DNA of 64,000 bases from Solirubrobacteraceae bacterium. Its GTDB lineage: Bacteria; Actinomycetota; Thermoleophilia; Solirubrobacterales; Solirubrobacteraceae. The stretch spans positions 1-64,000 of the forward strand of contig JAUJPF010000018.1 in assembly GCA_030447275.1 (NCBI GenBank). The letters run 5' to 3'. Shown in pieces: positions 16,981-26,521 of this stretch (positions within the stretch are counted from its first letter, which is position 1; the number at the start of each line of letters is the position of its first letter). The notes under the pieces were generated by a model. The model saw nothing but the letters and a program-made list of their open reading frames with translations, searched no databases and was not told the DNA's origin. Made by a program: the position numbers and the translations under genes.

Positions 16981-17777
16981 TGGCCGCCGCCGCGCCCGCC
17001 CGCCGCCGCCTCGGGCGCCTCGAGCGCGCCGCGCTGCGCGGCGTCATGGTGCGCGAGGTCGTCAACTACTCCTCGTTCTGGCGCTCGTCCGCGTTCTCCT
17101 CGACGCTCGACCCGACGATCTACCTGCTCGCGTTCGGCTTCGGCTTCGGCTCGCTCGTCAGCACCGTCGCCGGCTACGACTACATCGACTTCGTCGGAAC
17201 CGGGATCGTCGCCACCACCGTGCTGTTCTCGGGCGCGTTCCCGGCGATGTACGGGACGTTCGTCAAGTACTCGTTCCAGCGCACGTACGACGCGATCCTC
17301 GCCGCCCCGGTCGACACCGAGGAGCTGGTCACCGGCGAGGCGCTGTGGATCGCGGCGCGCACCGGCACCTACGGCTGCGTCCCGATGCTCGTCGCCGTCG
17401 TGTTCGGGCTCGACCCGAGCTGGGGGATGCTGCTCGTGCCGTTCATCGCGGCGCTCGCCGGGTTCGGCTGGGCGGCGTTCGGGATCTTCGTCGCCGCGCG
17501 CGCGAAGGCGATCGAGAGCTTCTCGTACTGGCAGAGCGGGGTGCTGACGCCGCTGTTCCTCGTGGCCGGCACGTTCTTCCCCCTCGACGACCTCCCGCAG
17601 TGGGCCCAGGTCCTCAGCAACGCCAACCCGCTCTACCACTGCGTCGAGCTGGTGCGGCATGCCGTCTTCGGCCTCGAGGGCTGGCATGACGTCGGCCATC
17701 TGGCGTTCCTCGTCGCGTTCGCCGTCGTCATGTGGCGGATGGCGATCCGCCATATGGAGCGAAAGTTGATCCTCTGA
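16980..17777 (+). CDS. ABC-2 type transporter permease
   Basis: 265 residues; ATG shares a base with the ATPase stop (TGATG). It has six predicted membrane segments, including YLLAFGFGFGSLV, ATTVLFSGAFPAMYG, LLVPFIAALAGFGWAAFGIFV and the conserved SGVLTPLFLVAGTFFPLDDLP typical of NodJ/DrrB permeases, followed by a last segment ending near HLAFLVAFAVV. It forms the membrane part of the export pair. The substrate is not evident; tyrosinase and other genes downstream give no clear hint. Confidence 0.9.
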   Translation: MAAAAPARRRLGRLERAALRGVMVREVVNYSSFWRSSAFSSTLDPTIYLLAFGFGFGSLVSTVAGYDYIDFVGTGIVATTVLFSGAFPAMYGTFVKYSFQRTYDAILAAPVDTEELVTGEALWIAARTGTYGCVPMLVAVVFGLDPSWGMLLVPFIAALAGFGWAAFGIFVAARAKAIESFSYWQSGVLTPLFLVAGTFFPLDDLPQWAQVLSNANPLYHCVELVRHAVFGLEGWHDVGHLAFLVAFAVVMWRMAIRHMERKLIL

Positions 17778-17805
17778 GCAGTGAATCTTCCGGTACCGTC
17801 GCCGC

Positions 17806-19227
17806 ATGAGCAACGGGGCGCGGGTTCGCAGGGACATCTGGAAGCTGGAGGACGAGCAGGCGTGGCACCCGATCACAAGGGCGTACGCGCTCGGGGTCCG
17901 CGAGCTGACGCGCCGCAACGACGACCCCGACGACCCGACGAGCTGGGCGTGGCAGGCGCAGATCCACGGGCTGCCCGACTTCGCGCAGGACCCGCCGTAC
18001 CGCGGGCAGTGCCAGCACTTCTGCTTCTTCTTCCTTCCGTGGCACCGCTGCTACCTGCACTGGTTCGAGCGCATCCTGCGCGCCGCGATCCAGGGCATCG
18101 ACGAGATCGACGCCGAGACGAAGGCCGCCTGGTCGCTGCCGTACTGGAACTACAGCGGCGGCGCCGACCGCCTGCGGCTGCCCGACCCGTTCATCGAGGA
18201 GACGCTCGACGACGGCACGGCGAACCCGCTGTTCGTCGACGTGCGGCGGCCCTCGATCAACCGTGGCGAGCCGATGGACGCGCTGGCCGCCGGGCTGGCG
18301 GAGGCGCTCGCGCCGCGGCGCTACGTCGACGACCCGCTCGCCGTCGGCTTCGGTGGCGCCCCGGTCAGCAACCACTGGGGGGACAACGCCAACCGCACCC
18401 CGGGGCCGGTCGAGGGGACACCCCACGGCGCCGTCCACGTCGCCGTCGCCGGACTCATGGGCGATCCGGCCTTCGCGGGCCTCGACCCCGTGTTCTGGAT
18501 GCACCACGCGAACATCGACCGGCTGTGGGAGGTCTGGCGCAACGACGGCGGCGAGAACCCCGATCCGGGCTCGGAGTGGGGCACGACCGAGTTCCACTTC
18601 CACGACGAGAACCGCAACCCCGTCACATGCACGGCAGCCGCCGTGGTCGACATGCCGGGCGAGCTCGGGTACACCTACGAGGACACCGACGTTCCCGACA
18701 CCGGCCGGCGCGGGCGCCGGCGCCGCGTGAAGCCCGACATCCCCGACAACCCTCCCGAGCTCGTCGGCGCGACCGAGGAGCCGGTCGAGCTGGGCAGCGG
18801 GCGCTCCGACGTCGAGATGGACGTGGGGCGGGCGACCGGGCCGGCCGCCAGGCGCGGCGGCGACCCCGAGCGGGTGTACCTGGCGGTGGAGGGGATCGAG
18901 GCCGTGGGCCGCCCGGACGTGACCTACGCGGTCTACCTCAACCTGCCCGACGACGAGGATCCCGACGACGCTCCCGAGGCGTTCTACGTCGGCAACGTCG
19001 ACCTGTTCGGCATCGAGGCCGTCGGGCGGGTGGACACCGACGCGGCGCACGGACTGCGACGCACGTTCGACATCACCGAACTCGTCGCCGAGCTGCGCGA
19101 GGAGGGCGGGTGGGACGCCAAGGCGATCACGGTGACGTTCTCGCCGCTCAAGCACGGCTATGACCGAGAGGAGCCGGACCTTCCGGGGCCCGTGAAGGTC
19201 GGCCGGATCGGCCTCTACTACCGCTGA
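17806..19227 (+). CDS. Tyrosinase/polyphenol oxidase-like type 3 copper protein
   Basis: 473 residues. Copper site A: the first His in IHGLP, then QHFCFFFLPWHRCYLHWFE with two further His. Copper site B: PHGAVHVAV and the DPVFWMHHANIDRLWEVW signature. These oxidise phenols to quinones. After residue 250 a linker with RGRRRRVKPD leads into a beta-rich C-terminal domain like that of plant and bacterial polyphenol oxidases, which may shield the active site. There is no signal peptide, so secretion would need a caddie protein or a lytic route; none is seen. Starts 28 bases after the permease gene; last base of its stop is the first of the next gene's ATG. Confidence 0.85.
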   Translation: MSNGARVRRDIWKLEDEQAWHPITRAYALGVRELTRRNDDPDDPTSWAWQAQIHGLPDFAQDPPYRGQCQHFCFFFLPWHRCYLHWFERILRAAIQGIDEIDAETKAAWSLPYWNYSGGADRLRLPDPFIEETLDDGTANPLFVDVRRPSINRGEPMDALAAGLAEALAPRRYVDDPLAVGFGGAPVSNHWGDNANRTPGPVEGTPHGAVHVAVAGLMGDPAFAGLDPVFWMHHANIDRLWEVWRNDGGENPDPGSEWGTTEFHFHDENRNPVTCTAAAVVDMPGELGYTYEDTDVPDTGRRGRRRRVKPDIPDNPPELVGATEEPVELGSGRSDVEMDVGRATGPAARRGGDPERVYLAVEGIEAVGRPDVTYAVYLNLPDDEDPDDAPEAFYVGNVDLFGIEAVGRVDTDAAHGLRRTFDITELVAELREEGGWDAKAITVTFSPLKHGYDREEPDLPGPVKVGRIGLYYR

Positions 19228-19928
19228 TGGCCGCCGCCCTCCAGCGCGCCCGCCGGCGGCTCGCCGAGGCCGGCGCGGCCGCCGTCGCGGCGCTCGCGTG
19301 GCTGCGGCTGCTCGCGCCGGCCGCCGGGGGCGAAGGCGTGCGCGCGCTGCACGACGAGGCGCACGCGGCGGCGGCGCTGGCCGCGGGCGCGGCGGGCTGG
19401 GTCCTGATGGCCGTGGCGATGATGCTGCCCGGCGCGCTGCCGGCGGCGCGGGGGCTCGCGGTCACCGCGCTGTGGACGCGCCGCGGCCGCACGGTCGCCC
19501 TCTTCCTCGGCGCGTACGTCGGCGTCTGGGCGGCGTTCGGCGCCGCGGCATACGCGGCGCTCGCCGTCGCCGGGGGCGTCCCGGCGCTGCTGCTGCCCGC
19601 CGTTCTCGCGCTCGCCGCGCTGTGGCAGCTCACCGACGCGAAGTGGCGGGCGGTGCGCTCCTGCCACCTCCTCCCCACCCTGCCGCCGCGCGGGCGCAAG
19701 GCCGACCGCGCCTGCGCCGCGGCGGGGATGCGGTACGGGCGCAGCTGCCTCACGGCGTGCTGGCCGCTCATGGCGGCGATGGTCCTCGCCGGCCACGCGA
19801 GCGTCGGCCTGACCGCGCTGATCGCTGCGGTGGTCACCGCGGAGAAGCTCGCGGCGCGCCCGTCGCGGCTCGCCGCTCCGACCGCGGCGGTCGTCGCCGG
19901 CGCGGCGCTCATCTCGATCCCGATCTGA
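19227..19928 (+). CDS. DUF2182 integral membrane protein
   Basis: 233 residues; its ATG shares a base with the tyrosinase stop. Five to six hydrophobic segments surround the family motifs WQLTDAKWRAVRSCH in the middle and MRYGRSCLTACWPLM nearer the end, both Cys-containing, plus LIAAVVTAEKLAARP. DUF2182 proteins are predicted metal-binding membrane proteins. Being coupled to a copper enzyme, it could supply or handle copper for the tyrosinase. That role is inference from the overlap and the Cys/Met-rich motifs. Confidence 0.75.
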   Translation: MAAALQRARRRLAEAGAAAVAALAWLRLLAPAAGGEGVRALHDEAHAAAALAAGAAGWVLMAVAMMLPGALPAARGLAVTALWTRRGRTVALFLGAYVGVWAAFGAAAYAALAVAGGVPALLLPAVLALAALWQLTDAKWRAVRSCHLLPTLPPRGRKADRACAAAGMRYGRSCLTACWPLMAAMVLAGHASVGLTALIAAVVTAEKLAARPSRLAAPTAAVVAGAALISIPI

Positions 19929-19938
19929 GGACGGAGCC

Positions 19939-21810
19939 ATGAACCTCGACCGCGACCTCGACACCGACTTCCTCTCCGTGGACGCCGATGCGCGCGTCGG
20001 CGACGTGATCGACCTGCTCGGCGACAGCCCGCCCGCGAGCGTGGTGGTCCGCGAGACGCCCGCGTTCGGCGGGCGCGACGACGACGAGGACGACGTCTTC
20101 TTCGTGTTCGACGCCGGCGAGGTGGCCGCCTTCGCCGACCACCGCGACGCGCTCATCGGCGAGATGGTCGCGGCGCAGGAGAGGGCGCCGGCGCCGGTCG
20201 TCGAGACGATCGCCGGCGGCGGCGTCGACTGGGACCTCGTCACCGGCGGCCTGCTCCTCCGCGGGGGCGCTCTCGAGGGGCTGCTGGTCGACGCGCCGCC
20301 GGCGGCACGCCGCAGTCGCGGTGGTGGCGGCGGCGCTGCCCCCGAGGAGCCGAAGGCGGTGGGCGTCGCCGTCGACTACGCGCAGTCCGTCGCGCTCGAC
20401 ACGACGTTCTCGGTGCTCATCCGCCTCACCGGCGATCTCGCCGGCGCGAACGTCATCCCGTTCACCGCGACCAAGGGGGACGTCGTCGACGTCGTCGTCT
20501 CGCCGCGCAGCGGGTTCGTCGTCGACGGGCCGGCCGAGGCCGAGCTGAAGGTCAGCGGCGAGAAGGACGGCCAGCCGCTGCCGATCCAGGTCAAGCTGCG
20601 CGCGACCGCCCTCGGCGTCGGCCGCGTGGAGATCCACGTGTTCCGCGACCGCAGCCCGCTCGGCTCGCTGACCATCACGCCGGAGGTCGTCGCGGAGGGC
20701 GCCGAGAGCGGCGAGCACGGAACGGCGACGGCCGAGCTGGAGGACGCCCCGCCGCCCGAGGCCGACCTCGAGCTGCTGATCCTCGAGGAGATGACCGCCG
20801 ACGGCCGGCCGCAGCTGCGCTACCTGCTGTCCGCCCCCGACGAGGGCCTGAAGCTCAAGCCGTTCGGGCCGGTGGTCCTCCAGAGCGAGCCGCGCCAGGT
20901 GTTCGCCGAGCACTTCAAGGAGATCGAGAAGCTGCCGCTGCGCGACGAGCAGGACCGTGCGGACGCGGCGGAGCGCCTCGAGGCGATCGGCTCGTCGCTG
21001 TTCCGCGAGCTTTTGCCCGACGACCTGCGGACGCTGCTGTGGTCACTGCGCGAGCGGATCGAGACCGTCTGGATCCAGACCGTCGAGCCGTTCGTGCCCT
21101 GGGAGCTGTGCCGGCTGGAGGGCGTCGAGGACGGCGCCGTCGTCGAGGGAGAGTTCTTCTGCGAGGCGTTCGCGCTGACCCGCTTCGTCCCCGGCACCGG
21201 GCGCCACCCGACGCTGCGGCTGTCGAACATCGGGCTGATCGTCCCCGACGACTCCGGGCTCGACAACGCCAAGGCCGAGGCGGAGATGGTGCGCAAGCTG
21301 GCGGGGGACGGCCGCACGGTCGTCGACGTCCCCGCGACGTACCTCGAGGTGCGCCGGGCGCTCGAGTCCGGCGAGCACGACGGCATCCACTTCTGCGGGC
21401 ACGGCACGTTCCCGGACCGCGCGAACCCCGAGCGCGCGGAGATCGAGCTCGAGGACCACAAATCGCTCAAGCCCAACGACATCGCCGGCGCCGTCCGGAA
21501 CCTCGGCCTCGCCAAGCCGCTCGTCTTCCTCAACGCGTGCCAGGCCGCGCGGCAGGCACGCGGGCTGACCGGCGTCGGCGGGTGGGCGAGCCGGCTGCTC
21601 GACGCGGGCGCGGGCGCGTTCGTCGGCGCGCACTGGGAGGTCGACGACGAGCGCGCGCTCGCGTTCGCGACGCACTTCTACGAGCGCCTCGACGCGGGCG
21701 ACACGATCGCCGCCGCGGCGCGCGACGCGCGGATGGCCATCCGCGAGGGCGGCGACCCGACGTGGCTCGCGTACACGGTCTACGGCGACCCCGGGGCGAC
21801 GCTCGCGTGA
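19939..21810 (+). CDS. CHAT-domain protein (caspase-like cysteine peptidase)
   Basis: 623 residues. Residues 1-70 resemble a degenerate CBS-like unit (DFLSVDADARVGDVIDLL). Residues 145-260 are strand-rich (FSVLIRLTGDLAG to GSLTITPEVV) and look like an immunoglobulin-type adaptor. The CHAT domain fills about residues 380-623: a catalytic His at about 488 in FCGHGTF and Cys at about 533 in FLNACQAAR, followed by the SRLLDAGAGAFVGAHWEV segment usual for active members. CHAT peptidases are triggered effectors in some defence and cell-death systems. Gene order tyrosinase-DUF2182-CHAT-small protein is tight and same-strand, but I know of no described system with this composition. Confidence 0.8.
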   Translation: MNLDRDLDTDFLSVDADARVGDVIDLLGDSPPASVVVRETPAFGGRDDDEDDVFFVFDAGEVAAFADHRDALIGEMVAAQERAPAPVVETIAGGGVDWDLVTGGLLLRGGALEGLLVDAPPAARRSRGGGGGAAPEEPKAVGVAVDYAQSVALDTTFSVLIRLTGDLAGANVIPFTATKGDVVDVVVSPRSGFVVDGPAEAELKVSGEKDGQPLPIQVKLRATALGVGRVEIHVFRDRSPLGSLTITPEVVAEGAESGEHGTATAELEDAPPPEADLELLILEEMTADGRPQLRYLLSAPDEGLKLKPFGPVVLQSEPRQVFAEHFKEIEKLPLRDEQDRADAAERLEAIGSSLFRELLPDDLRTLLWSLRERIETVWIQTVEPFVPWELCRLEGVEDGAVVEGEFFCEAFALTRFVPGTGRHPTLRLSNIGLIVPDDSGLDNAKAEAEMVRKLAGDGRTVVDVPATYLEVRRALESGEHDGIHFCGHGTFPDRANPERAEIELEDHKSLKPNDIAGAVRNLGLAKPLVFLNACQAARQARGLTGVGGWASRLLDAGAGAFVGAHWEVDDERALAFATHFYERLDAGDTIAAAARDARMAIREGGDPTWLAYTVYGDPGATLA

Positions 21811-21863
21811 CGGAAGCGGCCACGCGGGTAAGGCCGGTGTGTCCCCAACCGCAGGAGGCCTAC

Positions 21864-22094
21864 ATGGCAGGCGAAGAGACCGGTCAGATCACGGGCACGC
21901 AGGACAAGGACTACAACATCATCTGGTTCACCGAGCAGTGCCTGAGCAACGTCCTGAAGATGGAGACGTTTGCCCAGGACGCCGAGCGCGCGGGCGACAC
22001 GGAGCTCGCGGAGTTCTTCCGCCGCGCCCAGGGCGAGAGCCGCAAGGGCGCCGAGCAGGGCAAGGCGATGCTGAAGTCGCGCCTCGCCGGCTGA
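21864..22094 (+). CDS. Small conserved actinobacterial protein, 76 residues
   Basis: ATG 21864 with AGGAGG six bases upstream. The predicted protein is helical and charged: GTQDKDYNIIWFTEQCLSN, then KMETFAQDAERAGDTELAEFF and RKGAEQGKAML. It looks like one half of a ferritin-like or DUF-type four-helix bundle, and similar short proteins occur in other high-GC actinobacteria, but I cannot name a function. It is 54 bases behind the CHAT gene on the same strand and may be its partner (inference). Confidence 0.65.
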   Translation: MAGEETGQITGTQDKDYNIIWFTEQCLSNVLKMETFAQDAERAGDTELAEFFRRAQGESRKGAEQGKAMLKSRLAG

Positions 22095-22247
22095 CTTGCA
22101 TCCGGGCGGCGGGCGGCGCGCGGGTCAGTCCGCGCGCAGCCAGCCGGCCGCCGGGCGGCCTGCGCCGGGCCGTGCCGGGTAGGCGTCCATGCCGCCCTTC
22201 CTACCCGGCGGCGAACGAGACGCCGCGCGGCGTCTACGATCCCCGCC

Positions 22248-23744
22248 GTGCCTCGCGACCTCGGCGTCGTCATCGTCGGCGCCGGGTTCGGCGGGATCGC
22301 CGCCGCGATCGAGCTGCGGCGCCACGGGTTCTCCGACGTCACGATCCTCGAGGCGGGCCCCGACCTCGGCGGGACGTGGCTGCACAACACGTACCCCGGC
22401 TGCGCGTGCGACGTCCCGAGCCACCTGTACTCGTTCTCGTTCGCCCAGCGCCGCGACTGGTCGCGCCTGTGCTCGCCGCAGCCGGAGATCCTCTCCTACC
22501 TGCGCGACGTCGCCCGCGACCACGGCGTCGAACGGCTCGTCGAGACCGGGCGCACGGTCACGTCGTGCGCGTGGGACGACGAGCGGCGCCGGTGGACGGT
22601 CGAGACCGAGGAGGGACCGTCCTACGAGGCCGCCGCGGTCGTCATCGCCACCGGCCAGCTCCACGAGCCGCACCTGCCGCGCGTCGAGGGCGCCGACGCG
22701 TTCGCGGGCCACACCTTCCACTCCGCGCGCTGGGACCACGGCTACGACCTGCGCGGCAAGCGCGTGGCGGTCATCGGGACCGGGGCGAGCGCCGTGCAGT
22801 TCGTGCCCGAGATCGCCGAGGAGGCGGCGCACGTCACCGTCTTCCAGCGCACGGGCAACTGGTTCTTGCCGCGCAAGAACCACGCGTTCCCGAGGCCGGT
22901 CAGGTGGGCGATCGAGCACGTGCCGGGCGTGCAGGCGTTCCGCCGCCGGTTCATGTTCCTCTACTGCGAGGCGCTGACGATGGCCATCCGGCACCCGCGG
23001 ACGCTCGGGCGCGTGCTCGGGGCGCGCTCGGCGGCGTTCATGCGCTGGCAGCTGCGTGACCCGGAGCTGCGCGCGAAGGTGTGGCCCGACTACACGTTCG
23101 GCTGCAAGCGCGTCCTGTTCAGCTCGTACTTCCTCCCCGCCCTCCAGCGCCCCGACGTCGAGCTCGTCACCGACGCGATCGCGGGCATGGCCGCCGACGG
23201 CGTCGTCACGGCGTCGGGCCGGCTGCACGAGGTCGACTGCGTCGTCTACGGCACCGGGTTCCGCGCCTCGGACTTCATGTTCCCCATGCGGGTCGCGGGC
23301 GCCGGCGGGCGCGACCTCGCCGATGTCTGGGCCGACGGCGCGCACGCGCACCTCGGCATGACGGTGCCCGGGTTCCCGTCGCTCTTCATCATGTACGGGC
23401 CGAACACGAACACCTCGGGCGGGTCGATCATCACCTACCTCGAGGCGCAGGCGGGCTACCTGCGCCAGGCGCTCGAGCACGTCCGCGTGCGCGACGCCGC
23501 GGCGATCGACGTGCGGCCCGAGGTCGAGGCCGCGGCCGACCTCGAGCTCCAGGCCCGGTTCGCCGGCACGGCGTGGACGCGCTGCCACTCGTGGTACCGC
23601 GACGACGACGCCGGCGGGCGGATCGTGGCCAACTGGCCGGGCTACATGACCGAGTACCTCGACGCCACGCGGACCGTCGACCCGACCGAGTTCAGGTTCG
23701 TTCCGCACGAGGCACCGGTACCGTTAGGCGACACCGTCAAGTGA
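22248..23744 (+). CDS. FAD/NADPH flavin-containing monooxygenase (Baeyer-Villiger type)
   Basis: 498 residues from GTG 22248. Residues 8-20 are the FAD-binding IVGAGFGG, followed by GGTWLHNTYPGCACDVPS typical of cyclohexanone-monooxygenase-like enzymes. The fingerprint FAGHTFHSARW near residue 150 fits the Baeyer-Villiger/FMO motif, and the NADPH Rossmann loop is VIGTGASA near 180. The C-terminal half carries VVYGTGFRASDF and FIMYGPNTNTSGGSI. Such enzymes insert oxygen in ketones or oxidise N/S centres. The substrate is unknown. A 51-residue gene follows after 11 bases. Confidence 0.85.
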   Translation: MPRDLGVVIVGAGFGGIAAAIELRRHGFSDVTILEAGPDLGGTWLHNTYPGCACDVPSHLYSFSFAQRRDWSRLCSPQPEILSYLRDVARDHGVERLVETGRTVTSCAWDDERRRWTVETEEGPSYEAAAVVIATGQLHEPHLPRVEGADAFAGHTFHSARWDHGYDLRGKRVAVIGTGASAVQFVPEIAEEAAHVTVFQRTGNWFLPRKNHAFPRPVRWAIEHVPGVQAFRRRFMFLYCEALTMAIRHPRTLGRVLGARSAAFMRWQLRDPELRAKVWPDYTFGCKRVLFSSYFLPALQRPDVELVTDAIAGMAADGVVTASGRLHEVDCVVYGTGFRASDFMFPMRVAGAGGRDLADVWADGAHAHLGMTVPGFPSLFIMYGPNTNTSGGSIITYLEAQAGYLRQALEHVRVRDAAAIDVRPEVEAAADLELQARFAGTAWTRCHSWYRDDDAGGRIVANWPGYMTEYLDATRTVDPTEFRFVPHEAPVPLGDTVK

Positions 23745-23755
23745 AGGGAGTCCCG

Positions 23756-23911
23756 ATGGAGGGACGGAAGAACCCGCCGCCGAGCACGCCGCGTCCGAAG
23801 AGCAAGAGTCCCGCCGAGCGATCCGAGGAGTTCGCCGCCACCCAGGCGCGCCTCAAGCAGGAGGCCAACGACCGCCGCGCCGCCGCCAAGGGGGACAAGG
23901 ACAAGAAGTAG
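23756..23911 (+). CDS. Charged 51-residue protein
   Basis: ATG 23756 with GAAGGGAG seven bases ahead. The sequence is nearly all charged and polar (RKNPPPSTPRPKSKSPAE, EEFAATQARLKQEAN, ending KGDKDKK) and probably a disordered N-terminus with a helix. Close behind the monooxygenase gene and likely in one transcript. No family recognised. Confidence 0.5.
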   Translation: MEGRKNPPPSTPRPKSKSPAERSEEFAATQARLKQEANDRRAAAKGDKDKK

Positions 23912-23944
23912 GCCTGCGCGGGCGGTCTGCGACCATCCCGCGCC

Positions 23945-25511
23945 GTGCCGGACGGAGAGCAGGAGAGCGGGCGCGCCGAGCGCGAGGATCTCGCGGAGGT
24001 GCTCGAGCGCCGCGCGCTGACGCTCGACGGCGCGCGGCCCGAGGCCGTCGCGCGCCGCCACCAGGCGGGTGGGCGCACCGCGCGCGAGAACGTCTCAGAC
24101 CTCGTCGATCCCGGATCGTTCGTCGAGTACGGGCGGTTCGCGATCGCCGCCCAGCGCGCGCGCCGCGACGTCGCCGACCTCGTCGCGCGCACGCCGGCCG
24201 ACGGGCTCGTCGCCGGCACCGCGCGCGTCGACGGCTCCCCGTGCGCCGTCCTGTCCTACGACTACACCGTGCTCGCCGGGACGCAGGGCGTCCTCGGGCA
24301 CCGCAAGAAGGACCGCCTCTTCGAGCTGATCGAGCGCATGCGGCTGCCGACGGTCTTCTTCGCCGAGGGCGGCGGCGGGCGCCCCGGCGACACCGACCAC
24401 CCCGTCGTCTCGGCGCTCGACACCCGCGCGTTCGCGTTGTGGGCGCGGCTGTCGGGCCTCGTCCCACGCATCGCCGTCGTCGCCGGGCGCTGCTTCGCCG
24501 GCAACGCGGTGATCGCCGGCTGCTCGGACCTCATCGTCGCGACCGAGAACGTCTCGCTCGGGATGGGCGGCCCGGCGATGATCGAGGGCGGCGGCCTCGG
24601 CAAGGTCGACCCCGACGACGTCGGCCCGGTCGACGTGCAGTCGCGCAACGGCGTGATCGACGTCGTCGTCGCCGACGAGGCCGAGGCCACCGTGGTGACG
24701 AAGCGGCTGCTCGGCTACTTCCAGGGCGCGGCGCCCCGCGGCGAGGCGCCCGACCAGACGCGGCTGCGCGACATGGTCCCCGAGCGCCAGCGGCGCGCCT
24801 ACCGGATCGAGCCGATCGTCGAGACGCTGGCCGACGCCGGCTCGGTCACGTTCCTGCGCGAGCGCTTCGCGCCGGAGATGGCGACCGCGCTCGCCCGCAT
24901 CGACGGGCGCCCGGTCGGCATGATCGCCAACAACACGATGCACATGGCCGGTGCGATCACGAGCGAGGCGGCCGACAAGGCGCGCGCGGTTCATGCAGCT
25001 GTGCGACGCGTTCGGGCTGCCGATCGTCTCGCTCGTCGACACGCCGGGGATGATGGTCGGGCCGAAGGCGGAGGCGACGGGCCTCGTCCGCCACACGTCG
25101 CGGCTGCTCGTCACCGGCGCGTCGCTCCAGGTCCCGTTCGTCGCCGTCGTCCTGCGCCGCGGGTACGGGCTCGGCGCCCAGGCGATGGTCGCCGGCTCGC
25201 TCCACGAGCCGTTGCTCACCGTCGCGTGGCCGACCGCCCACCTCGGGCCGATGGGGCTGGAGGGCGCGGTCAAGCTCGGGTTCCGCAAGGAGCTCGAGGC
25301 GATCGCCGACGAGGCCGAGCGCGAGCGGCGCGTCCGGGACCTGACCGCGCTCGCCGAGGAGAACGCGAAGGCGCTCAACGCGGCGATGCTCTTCGAGCTC
25401 GACGACGTGATCGACCCCGCCGAGACGCGGTCGCTGGTCGCCTCGACGCTCGCCGCGGCCAGCCGGCCCGCCGCCGCGCCCCACGGGCACCGCTTCGTCG
25501 ACACCTGGTAG
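23945..25511 (+). pseudogene. Acyl-CoA carboxylase carboxyltransferase subunit, one frame shift
   Basis: Biotin-dependent carboxyltransferase of the AccD/PccB/MccB family, which moves CO2 from carboxybiotin to an acyl-CoA. About 520 residues in all. N-terminal half: RENVSDLVDPGSFVEYG, DGLVAGTARVDG, CAVLSYDYTVLAGTQG, FFAEGGGGRPGD and VVAGRCFAGNAVIAGCSD. At about 24,990 one G too many in a GC repeat breaks the frame (EAADKAR then RFMQLCDAF). The second half is intact: LVDTPGMMVGPKAE, VVLRRGYGLGAQAM, WPTAHLGPMGLEGAVKLG. No biotin carboxylase gene lies nearby. Since similarity is otherwise complete, a sequence error is the likely cause. Confidence 0.8.
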
Positions 25512-25529
25512 CGCCTAGGATCCCGGCCC

Positions 25530-26521
25530 GTGCGCGCCGTGCAGATCGTCAACCTCGAGGGACCGGACCGGGCGCTGGAGCTCGTCGACCTGCCCGAGCC
25601 CGAGGCCTCGCACATGCTCACGCCGGGGTCCGGCGTCGTCGTCGACGTGCGTGTCGCGGGCGTCTCGTTCCCGGAGGTCCTCCAGACCCGCGGCGAGTAC
25701 CAGCTCAGGCCGGCGCTGCCCTTCGTGCCGGGCAGCGAGGTCGCGGGGATCGTGCGCAGCGCGCCGACGGCGTCGCCGTGCAGCCGGGCGACCGGGTCGC
25801 GGCGTTCTGCGCGCTGGGCGCGTTCGCGGAGGTCGCGGTGGCACCCGAGTTCCTCACCTTCCGGCTCGACGACGGGCTCGACTTCGCGGCGGGCGCCGCG
25901 CTCGTCCTCAACTACCACACCGCCTACTTCGCGCTGAAGCTGCGCGGGCGACTCGAAGCCGGCGAGACGGTGCTCGTCCACGGCGCGGCGGGCGGCGTCG
26001 GCACGGCGTCGATCCAGGTGGCCAAGGGGCTCGGCGCGCGGACGATCGCCGTCGTGTCGACCGACGCGAAGGAGCAGGTCGCGCGGGACGCGGGCGCCGA
26101 CGAGGTGCTGCGCACCGACGGGCCGTGGAAGGACCAGGCGAAGGAGCTGTCGGGCGGCGGCGTCGACGTCGTCCTCGACCCGGTCGGCGGCGACCGCTTC
26201 ACCGACTCGCTGCGCTCGCTCGGCGAGGGCGGGCGCGTGGTGGTCGTCGGCTTCACCGGCGGCTCGATCCCCGAGGTCAAGGTCAACCGCCTGCTGCTCA
26301 ACAACACCGAGGTCGTCGGCGCCGGTTGGGGCGCCCACGCGATGGCCCGGCCCGACGTCTGCCGGCGGATCGGCGCCGCGCTCGACGAGCTGGTCGCGGG
26401 CGGGTTCGTGAAGCCGCCGATCGGCGCGCGGTTCGGGCTCGAGCAGGCGGCCGAGGCGCTGAAGCTGATCGACGGCCGCGGCGCGACCGGCAAGGTCGTG
26501 CTCGACGTCGCTTCCGGCTAG
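25530..26521 (+). pseudogene. NADPH:quinone oxidoreductase (zinc-free MDR family), one frame shift
   Basis: About 330 residues from GTG 25530: AGVSFPEVLQTRGEYQ and PFVPGSEVAGIV belong to the GroES-like N-terminal domain. Near 25,770 the frame changes, and GDRVAAFCALGAFAE follows in the next frame. The Rossmann domain is intact: VLVHGAAGGVGTASIQVAKGLGA, DVVLDPVGGDRF, GEGGRVVVVGFTGG, and the end ATGKVVLDV. Zinc ligands of alcohol dehydrogenases are missing, which fits the QOR group. Its TAG overlaps the convergent cyclase stop. Probably an intact gene in the organism. Confidence 0.8.
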
